The notes beneath the pieces were generated by a model that saw only the letters and a list, made by a program, of their open reading frames with translations, did not search any database and was not told the DNA's origin. Shown in pieces: positions 1 to 5,244 of a stretch of DNA of 5,244 nucleotides. The DNA lies in the NCBI GenBank assembly GCA_013139755.1, contig WTAG01000161.1, positions 1 through 5,244 of the forward strand. Direction: 5' to 3'. The position numbers were made by a program, and so were the translations under genes. This DNA comes from Methylomarinum sp. GTDB lineage: Bacteria > Pseudomonadota > Gammaproteobacteria > Methylococcales > Methylomonadaceae. Every line of letters begins with the position of its first letter. Position 1 is the stretch's first letter.

Positions 1-1092
1 ATCAGCAAAGTCATGATAGACACCCATTAATTTAACTCCCATGACTTTACTGCTGACTGATGTATAAACATCACGTAGTCCATTTGCTGGAGTGGTTAAA
101 AATTGATCAGACCAACCATTAAAGCCATGTCCAGTTGCTAAAGGTGTTTGAAAGGATTTTCCTGCACCTTGCCCGTCTAACTGTTCTAACCCTGCTTTAA
201 CCGTAACGCCGTAAGCATTAGCACCTGCATTTAAGTGAAAATAATCCGCTTCATATTGCGTAGGGTTATCCTGATAGTCCTTTTGATAAGCATACTCTAA
301 TCTGTAGAGTGCTTTGATATCGTCATTAACTTTTGTGTCACCTACAAAACTTACACCGTAAGTTTGGTTAGATGGGATAACTGCTTCATTGCTATCAATT
401 AAATAACTATAGCCAGTCAGTTTGCCATAACCTTCAAAGTTATATGCTACATTGACAAAAGGCGTTTGCATTGGCACTACGGTAGAATTAATCCGTTGTG
501 CTTGATTAATATAACCGACTTTAATCGTCGTATTGGCTAATGATTGGTTCGTGATTAACACAGAATCATAGGTCATTTCCATTTGGCGCCAGCCCACATT
601 ACCGATAAAACGGTCATTATCTAGCTTGATGCGTTGACGACCGACTTTAATTTCAGTATCGGCAATGCCTTTATAACTCACCCATAATTGATTTAACTCA
701 TGTTCTTGTGGGTCAACAATGGTTTCATAGCCAACTTTACCATTTCTTGAGCTGTTATAGGTATTGGCACCAAAATCCTGGTTGGTTTCGTATTCTGCGT
801 AACCTTGCAGGCCAAAGGCCTCAGGTGTTAAGTAACCTAAGCGTAGACGGACGGTTGATGCGTCACCTTTGTCTTTTAAAGGGTTTTTACTATCATCTTG
901 TTCATAACGATAGAGCAAATCAAATTTGACTTGCCCGTATTTAGCATCTTCTTGACCAAATTTTAAGGCATTCTCTATGCTCTCATTAAAATTAGCCGAT
1001 GCTGTTTGATTGGTTGATATGGCTAGTATAGCCATGGAAATAGCAGATAAACCAAACTGCTTGCTTTTTGTTAAGGTCTTTTGTAAAGACAT
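1..1092 (-). CDS. Outer-membrane porin, alginate export (AlgE-like) family; 3' end cut by window edge
   Basis: This is the N-terminal 364 residues of an outer-membrane beta-barrel protein; the reading frame is open to base 1, so the C-terminus lies outside the window. The start is the ATG at 1092-1090, preceded by a purine-rich GAGAGGG. Residues 1-33 form a signal peptide: a basic start (two KT/KS pairs), a hydrophobic stretch around residues 13-26 and a cleavage site after TASA. The mature part alternates polar and hydrophobic or aromatic residues, as beta strands do. It carries the motif GRQRIKLDNDRFIG (151-164) followed by NVGWRQMEMTYDS (165-177), typical of the alginate-export porin family (Pfam Alginate_exp), and YHDFAD at the edge. 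Family members are about 400-450 residues, so perhaps 40-90 are missing. No alginate biosynthesis gene is visible, so the substrate is unknown; treat it as a general anion or carbohydrate-type porin. It lies downstream of pilR on the same strand, with a possible promoter of its own. The family call is fairly sure, the function is not. Confidence 0.8.
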   Translation of the reverse strand, partial: MSLQKTLTKSKQFGLSAISMAILAISTNQTASANFNESIENALKFGQEDAKYGQVKFDLLYRYEQDDSKNPLKDKGDASTVRLRLGYLTPEAFGLQGYAEYETNQDFGANTYNSSRNGKVGYETIVDPQEHELNQLWVSYKGIADTEIKVGRQRIKLDNDRFIGNVGWRQMEMTYDSVLITNQSLANTTIKVGYINQAQRINSTVVPMQTPFVNVAYNFEGYGKLTGYSYLIDSNEAVIPSNQTYGVSFVGDTKVNDDIKALYRLEYAYQKDYQDNPTQYEADYFHLNAGANAYGVTVKAGLEQLDGQGAGKSFQTPLATGHGFNGWSDQFLTTPANGLRDVYTSVSSKVMGVKLMGVYHDFAD

Positions 1093-1096
1093 AACG

Positions 1097-1103
1097 CCCT
1101 CTC
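1097..1103 (-). promoter_or_regulatory. Ribosome binding site of the porin gene
   Basis: On the minus strand GAGAGGG ends 4 bases before the ATG at 1092. It fits Shine-Dalgarno pairing with normal spacing and fixes the start in front of an intact signal peptide. Confidence 0.6.
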
Positions 1104-1129
1104 TTTGAAAATAAACAACTAATAATCTA

Positions 1130-1157
1130 AGTATAGATGTTTTTTGGTTGAGCGCAA
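1130..1157 (-). promoter_or_regulatory. Possible sigma-70 promoter of the porin gene
   Basis: On the minus strand a weak -35 box TTGCGC (1157-1152) and a good -10 box TATACT (1135-1130, 5 of 6 matches) are separated by 16 bases, placing transcription start near 1123 and leaving a leader of about 30 bases. This is the best pair in the 98-base gap between pilR and the porin. I saw no GG-N10-GC sigma-54 element there, so PilR is not obviously the direct activator. I also saw no hairpin plus T-run, so read-through from pilSR remains possible. Confidence 0.35.
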
Positions 1158-1190
1158 CAACATATACAAAAAAACAACAGGTATAAAAGG

Positions 1191-2531
1191 TTAATCAAGT
1201 CCCAGTTTTTTTAATCGATAACGAAGTGATCTGAATGTTAGTCCCAAATGTTTGGCAGTCGCTGTTTTATTCCATTTGTTTTCTTCTAGCGCCCGGCTAA
1301 GTGCTTCTTTCTCAATGTCTTCTAAATAATCTTCTAAAGATATTTCAGCGGGATCAAAGCTGTCTGCTTCGGGTAATGTATTAATCACAGGAAGGTTTAA
1401 GTCTTCAGGCTCAATGATATTGCCGTCATACAAGGCAAGGGCACGTTCCAAAATGTTTTCCAATTCGCGTACATTGCCAGGGAAATTATATTGTTTTAGT
1501 GCAGTGAGAGATAATTGAGAGAGTGTTGGTTGGGTTTGATTGTTGTCAGCGGCTAATTTAGACAATAAATGATTGGCTAATTCAGAAATATCAGATGCAC
1601 GGGCTCGTAAGGGAGGGCAGGTTAGTTCGATGACATTAATACGATAGTACAAGTCCTGTCTAAATTCCCCTACTTCAACCATTTGTTTCAGGTTTTTATG
1701 GGTTGCGCTTAATAAACGCACATTAATGGCTATCTCTTGCTGTTCACCAATTGGTCGAATTTTTTTCTCTTGTATGGCACGAAGTAGCTTTACTTGTAGC
1801 GATAAAGGCAAGTCGGCCACCTCATCTAAAAATAAAGTGCCACCGTCTGCGGCTTGAAAAAGTCCTTTTTTATCAGCAGTCGCTCCGGTAAAGCTGCCTT
1901 TTTTATGGCCAAAAAACTCACTTTCCATCAGTTCATGAGGAATTGCGCCACAGTTGACAGCAATAAATTCGGCTTCTTGTCTTGGGCTTTGTTTGTGGAT
2001 GAGTTTGGCAACTAATTCTTTACCAGAGCCCGATTCGCCACTGATATAAACAGGTGCTTGGCTGCGCGCGACTTTTGCAATTTGGCTTCGAATGTCCCTG
2101 ATTAATTGAGAGTCACCCAATAAAATATGTCGGGTTCTTCTTTCTTGGTTTTGTTGCGGTTGTTGAGACAGTTTTAAAGCATTATTAACTAATTGCCTGA
2201 GTACCGTTAAATCAACGGGTTTTGATAAAAAATCAAAAGCGCCTTTTTTCATTGCCGTAATGGCGGTATCCATGTTGCCGTGTGCAGTGATTACGGCAAC
2301 TGGGATAGGTGATTCGCTTTTTTGGATGTAATCAACTAGGTCAAGCCCATTACCATCAGGCAATTTCATGTCGGTGAGACAGAGATCAACATTGTTTTGC
2401 TTTAATAACAGTTTTGCCGATGCGATATTTTCCGCGCAGATGGTTTGAATATTCATCCGGTTTAGGGTGATTTCTAATAATTCCCTGATATCAGGCTCAT
2501 CATCAATAACAAGGGTTAACGGATTCTTCAT
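1191..2531 (-). CDS. pilR: PilR, sigma-54-dependent response regulator of type IV pilus genes
   Basis: This 446-residue activator is phosphorylated by PilS and drives sigma-54 RNA polymerase, classically at the pilin promoter pilA. The receiver domain (about 5-120) has acidic D10/D11, phospho-acceptor D54 in LTDMKLPDG, T82 and K104. The AAA+ domain (about 138-370) has Walker A GESGSGKE (165-172, K171), the sigma-54 contact loop GSFTGA (212-217), Walker B GTLFLDEVADL (D236/E237), arginine-finger candidates R291 and R297 in the FRQDLYYR segment, and GNVRELEN (352-359). A Fis-type helix-turn-helix closes the protein (about 405-444, with WNKTATAKHLGLTFRS). Length and sequence match Pseudomonas PilR (445 residues) from end to end, including the DYLEDIE linker and the YRLKKLG tail, which separates it from NtrC and other relatives. 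The loop has Ser where the textbook GAFTGA has Ala, as PilR proteins commonly do. ATG 2531 overlaps the pilS stop as ATGA and lacks a clear ribosome binding site, suggesting translational coupling. No damage is seen. Confidence 0.95.
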   Translation of the reverse strand: MKNPLTLVIDDEPDIRELLEITLNRMNIQTICAENIASAKLLLKQNNVDLCLTDMKLPDGNGLDLVDYIQKSESPIPVAVITAHGNMDTAITAMKKGAFDFLSKPVDLTVLRQLVNNALKLSQQPQQNQERRTRHILLGDSQLIRDIRSQIAKVARSQAPVYISGESGSGKELVAKLIHKQSPRQEAEFIAVNCGAIPHELMESEFFGHKKGSFTGATADKKGLFQAADGGTLFLDEVADLPLSLQVKLLRAIQEKKIRPIGEQQEIAINVRLLSATHKNLKQMVEVGEFRQDLYYRINVIELTCPPLRARASDISELANHLLSKLAADNNQTQPTLSQLSLTALKQYNFPGNVRELENILERALALYDGNIIEPEDLNLPVINTLPEADSFDPAEISLEDYLEDIEKEALSRALEENKWNKTATAKHLGLTFRSLRYRLKKLGLD

Positions 2532-4162
2532 ATTTCAATTTTCGAATTATCGGCATTGGGTAAGCAAAGCGTGAAACAGTTTTCGCCATGAACTGGCGTA
2601 TAGCTAAGTTTAGCTTGATTAAGTTCGGCTAATTCTCTGGAGATATATAAACCTAATCCTGTACCAGAAGCTGAGGTTGTAAAAAAAGGAGAGAAAAGGT
2701 GTTTAGCAGTATCGTCATCAATTTTAAGACCATGGTCTAACAGTCTAATACAGGGGCGATTATTAGTCAGGTTAACTTCAATAATGATTTTATGTGTTTT
2801 TATATTGCCATATTTTAGTGCATTAGAGCATAGATTATCTAAAATTTGTTTAAGATGCCCTGCATCCATATAGATGGATACATCGGATGCTTTTTTTTCA
2901 ATAATAAAGTTGTCTGGCTCGCAGGTACTATTGTGTATAAAGTTTTCTAAATAGTTCTGTAGCCATGGGTATAACGGTATTTTTTCTCTTTTGGATGGCC
3001 GACGGCGAGAAAGTTGCAATACATCCTCAATGATTTTATTAACGCGTAAGCAATGAGATTGAATAATTTCTGTTAAGCGCTGATCTTGTGTAGGAAGCTC
3101 AGGCGATTCAGATAACAGTTGGCTGGCATGACTGATAGCACCTAAAGGATTGCGTATTTCATGAGCAATACTTGCAGTAAGCTGACCTAATGACGCTAGC
3201 TTGCTTTGCTGTAGTCTTTGATTATAGAGGGAAATATCCTCCAGAATAATCATGTGAAAGGTTTGTTGATGGGTTTCAAGTACGGAAAAACGGCAATGTA
3301 TTTCGTTATGATTTGGTAAGCGGATGATGGCAAAATCTTGGCTGTTGTCATTAAGCCATAGTAGAAATCCTTTACTTAATATGGGCGAAATTTCCAGTAG
3401 ATGTTTAGGATGGACGGTTTTGTTGTCGCTATTAATAATAGATAAAGCAGCTTCGTTACACATTGTAATATGTTGCTGGGAATCACTAATGATAATGCCC
3501 GACTGTAAGTGCTGAATAATATATTGATTCAGTTCTTCAAGATTTGAAATCGTTTGCTGATGTTGGGATGCTAATATCTCAGATTGCTCAGTCCGTTTAG
3601 CAAGTACATAAGATAAATAAGCAATAGTAAAAAAAGAGGCTCCCAGCATGCCAGCATAAGTAAAAGCAGTGTGGCCAAAAGATTGGGTGCTAATAGCGTA
3701 GAGCTGCTCAGTCAAAATTGATAAGCTGGCTAAAGCGGCAAATAATATGGCGCAACGGCCACCTATCAATAAACCACCGGCAGCAATGGATACCGCAAGC
3801 AAAATACCAATACCACTATTAATTCCACCACTGGCATGCATTAATAGAGTGATAAAAATAATATCGGTAAAAATAACGATCTGAGCCAGTGAGGTATAAC
3901 CGATTAAGCGCCAAAAAATACAGACCCCGGAAATAACAGTAAACAGCCAGTAAGTTTGGCTGCTAAAGCCATACAATTGGGCATTGTGTATGCCTAATAA
4001 CGAGGGGCCAAAATGGCTAAAAAATAAAATAACAAACAGAGATGAAATAATAAACCGGTAGATAAAAAAAACTTTTAATAAAGACCAAGCTTGATCTAAG
4101 GGAATACCATAGCCTTTAGAGAAAGGGCAGGGATAAATTGTATTAGGTTGATTAGGCGCCAT
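2528..4162 (-). CDS. pilS: PilS, membrane sensor histidine kinase for type IV pilus expression
   Basis: This inner-membrane kinase phosphorylates PilR; in Pseudomonas PilS senses pilin levels in the membrane. With the ATG at 4162 it has 544 residues (P. aeruginosa PilS about 530). Six hydrophobic segments lie near 31-49, 71-88, 93-110, 117-135, 136-152 and 168-187. A PAS domain follows (about 206-310, starting ISNLEELNQYIIQ, very like PilS). The HisKA domain has the H box SIAHEIRNPLGAISHASQLL with phospho-acceptor H334 and then VLQLSRRR. The ATPase domain (about 430-535) has an N box with N443 and N447, F box LFSPFFTT and G2 box GTGLGL (500-505). The G1 box reads DHGLKI (476-481) where DxGxG is usual, so its second glycine is Lys. 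A longer reading from TTG 4228 (566 residues, immediately after a stop codon) is possible, but the added stretch has no family resemblance and neither start has a good ribosome binding site. The gene overlaps pilR by 4 bases and diverges from sucC. Confidence 0.93.
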   Translation of the reverse strand: MAPNQPNTIYPCPFSKGYGIPLDQAWSLLKVFFIYRFIISSLFVILFFSHFGPSLLGIHNAQLYGFSSQTYWLFTVISGVCIFWRLIGYTSLAQIVIFTDIIFITLLMHASGGINSGIGILLAVSIAAGGLLIGGRCAILFAALASLSILTEQLYAISTQSFGHTAFTYAGMLGASFFTIAYLSYVLAKRTEQSEILASQHQQTISNLEELNQYIIQHLQSGIIISDSQQHITMCNEAALSIINSDNKTVHPKHLLEISPILSKGFLLWLNDNSQDFAIIRLPNHNEIHCRFSVLETHQQTFHMIILEDISLYNQRLQQSKLASLGQLTASIAHEIRNPLGAISHASQLLSESPELPTQDQRLTEIIQSHCLRVNKIIEDVLQLSRRRPSKREKIPLYPWLQNYLENFIHNSTCEPDNFIIEKKASDVSIYMDAGHLKQILDNLCSNALKYGNIKTHKIIIEVNLTNNRPCIRLLDHGLKIDDDTAKHLFSPFFTTSASGTGLGLYISRELAELNQAKLSYTPVHGENCFTLCLPNADNSKIEI

Positions 4163-4178
4163 AAAGCATGGAGTTTTA

Positions 4179-4207
4179 TTGAAAATCCGATAGAATGTGA
4201 GCAGAAT
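4179..4207 (+). promoter_or_regulatory. Possible sigma-70 promoter of sucC
   Basis: TTGAAA (4179-4184, 5 of 6) and CAGAAT (4202-4207, 4 of 6) are separated by exactly 17 bases, predicting a start near 4214 and a leader of about 55 bases. It is the best-spaced pair in the pilS-sucC gap. An outward pilS promoter must overlap this region; for that strand I found only a TATTAT -10 (4222-4217) without a good -35. Confidence 0.35.
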
Positions 4208-4233
4208 AAAACTTAAATAATAGATCAATCATA

Positions 4234-4255
4234 GCACTGATACTAGTTTCAGGGC
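4234..4255. promoter_or_regulatory. 22-base imperfect palindrome, candidate operator between pilS and sucC
   Basis: The core CTGATACTAGTTTCAG (4237-4252) is a dyad with 7 of 8 pairs matching, and it extends to GC/GC at the ends, giving 9 of 11 pairs with no central spacer. It sits between the predicted sucC start of transcription and the ribosome binding site, where a bound protein could block sucC, and it is upstream of pilS. With no loop at its centre it looks more like a protein-binding dyad than a terminator. I do not recognise the motif. Confidence 0.35.
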
Positions 4256-4259
4256 AGAT

Positions 4260-4263
4260 GGAG
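4260..4263 (+). promoter_or_regulatory. Ribosome binding site of sucC
   Basis: GGAG lies 6 bases before the ATG at 4270, a canonical Shine-Dalgarno arrangement that confirms the start. Confidence 0.75.
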
Positions 4264-4269
4264 TAATAA

Positions 4270-5244
4270 ATGAATATTCATGAGTATCAGGCTAAACAAT
4301 TGTTTCAGGCATTTGATATACCTGCACCACAGGGTAAAGTTGTGTCAACAGTTGATGATGCAGTCAATGCGACGCAAGCTATTTCAGGAAACACTTGGGT
4401 AGTCAAGGCACAGGTTCATGCCGGTGGTCGCGGAAAAGTGGGCGGTGTAAAGCTGGCTAAAAATGTAGATGAGGTTAAACAGTTCGCCTCAGAAATGTTG
4501 GGAAGTCGTTTGGTGACTAAACAAACAGGTGCAGAAGGCTTACCGATAGAATCAGTATTGATCGAAAAAACCTACCCAATCAAGCGAGAGTTTTATTTAA
4601 GTATTCTGGTAGATAGAGCCAGTGAACGAGTGATGTTTGTTTCCTCTATTGCCGGGGGTATGGATATAGAAACGGTTGCCGATGAAACCCCAGAAAAAAT
4701 ATTAACTCTCAAGATAGACCCGGCCGCAGGTCTACAGCCTTATCAATGCCGACAAGTTGCTTTTGATCTATCGTTACAAGGCGCACAAATTAGAGTCTTA
4801 GAAAAAATCATGCAAGGCATGTATCGTTTACTATTAGAAAAAGATGCCAGCCAGATAGAAATTAACCCGTTAGTAGAGACAGATGACGGCGATTTATTAG
4901 CTGTCGATGCCAAAATCAATTTTGATGACAATGCAACGGCATTGCATAACGATATTATGGCCTTTAGAGATGAAGGGCAAGAAGATGAAAAAGAAAATAA
5001 AGCTAAATTGTATGATCTTAACTACATCACCCTGGATGGCAATATCGGCTGCATGGTGAATGGCGCTGGTCTGGCCATGGCTACCATGGATCTGGTTCAA
5101 CTCAAGGGTGGCTCCCCGGCCAACTTCCTGGATGTAGGTGGTGGCACCACCGCAGAGCGGGTAGCAGAGGCCTTCAAGCTGATCCTGTCCGATGACAAAG
5201 TAGAAGCGGTGTTGGTAAACATCTTTGGTGGCATCGTTCGCTGC
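4270..5244 (+). CDS. sucC: Succinyl-CoA synthetase (ADP-forming) beta subunit; 3' end cut by window edge
   Basis: With the alpha subunit SucD this cytoplasmic enzyme interconverts succinyl-CoA and succinate with formation of ATP or GTP in the TCA cycle. The window holds 325 residues of about 388. The start [12 protein letters not shown] is the family's conserved N-terminus. The ATP-grasp domain carries [13 protein letters not shown] (44-56) with K46, E107, and the magnesium ligands N199 (in EINPL) and D213, all at the E. coli SucC positions. The CoA-ligase domain shows [14 protein letters not shown] (257-270, N264), NFLDVGGG (285-292) and NIFGGIVRC (317-325). No indel is evident compared with E. 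coli up to the edge. sucD is expected next but is out of view. Malate thiokinase MtkA of serine-cycle methylotrophs is a close homologue and cannot be fully excluded, though no serine-cycle neighbour is present. Base use changes sharply near 5020: GC about 37% in 4801-5040, about 56% in 5041-5244. Confidence 0.93.
   Translation, partial: MNIHEYQAKQLFQAFDIPAPQGKVVSTVDDAVNATQAISGNTWVVKAQVHAGGRGKVGGVKLAKNVDEVKQFASEMLGSRLVTKQTGAEGLPIESVLIEKTYPIKREFYLSILVDRASERVMFVSSIAGGMDIETVADETPEKILTLKIDPAAGLQPYQCRQVAFDLSLQGAQIRVLEKIMQGMYRLLLEKDASQIEINPLVETDDGDLLAVDAKINFDDNATALHNDIMAFRDEGQEDEKENKAKLYDLNYITLDGNIGCMVNGAGLAMATMDLVQLKGGSPANFLDVGGGTTAERVAEAFKLILSDDKVEAVLVNIFGGIVRC

Noticed and set aside
708..929. 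Plus-strand open frame of 73 codons
   Set aside because: It lies antisense inside the porin gene, has no ribosome binding site and no recognisable protein features; the minus-strand frame there is clearly coding.
1093..1190. Sigma-54 promoter, terminator and AACAACA repeats between pilR and the porin
   Set aside because: No GG-N10-GC pair and no stem followed by a T-run are present. AACAACA at 1156-1162 and 1173-1179 is low-complexity A-rich sequence, too weak to call a site.
3324..3515. Plus-strand open frame of 63 codons
   Set aside because: It is antisense to the PAS region of pilS, and its sequence is the by-product of a conserved coding frame on the other strand.
4176..4232. An 18-codon minus-strand mini-ORF (MIDLLFKFYSAHILSDFQ) in the pilS leader
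   Set aside because: It has an ATG but no ribosome binding site, no attenuator-like codon run and no hairpin after it; chance is the simpler explanation.
4743..5100. Two overlapping minus-strand open frames (4743-4931 and 4897-5100)
   Set aside because: Both are antisense to sucC, whose frame is confirmed by catalytic motifs; neither has features of its own.

Overview
The window looks like chromosomal DNA from an AT-rich gammaproteobacterium. The basis is two regulators that read as close relatives of Pseudomonas PilS and PilR along their whole length, a succinyl-CoA synthetase beta chain of the E. coli type, and a Gram-negative outer-membrane barrel protein with a signal peptide. The porin subtype together with the low GC content is compatible with type I methanotrophs (Methylococcales). 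That placement is a guess from general familiarity, not something the sequence proves.

Layout. On the minus strand, reading leftwards from about 4.2 kb, come pilS (sensor kinase, 4162 to 2528), pilR (sigma-54 activator, 2531 to 1191, overlapping pilS by 4 bases) and then, after a 98-base gap, an alginate-export-family porin (start at 1092, running off the left edge). On the plus strand, diverging from pilS, is sucC (start at 4270, running off the right edge after 325 of roughly 388 residues). The pilS-sucC gap of about 107 bases must hold both divergent promoters and contains a 22-base imperfect palindrome just before the sucC ribosome binding site.

How the genes work together. PilS and PilR form one two-component system: a six-helix membrane kinase with a PAS domain phosphorylates a response regulator that activates sigma-54 promoters, classically that of the type IV major pilin gene pilA, which is not in this window. 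The porin and sucC are probably independent neighbours: the porin has a plausible sigma-70 promoter of its own, and sucC is a TCA-cycle gene that should be followed by sucD beyond the right edge.

I saw no mobile element, CRISPR array, tRNA or rRNA, and no convincing new system. The points most worth a second look are an abrupt GC and codon-use shift inside sucC near 5020, a non-canonical G1 box in the PilS ATPase domain, and the palindrome in front of sucC.
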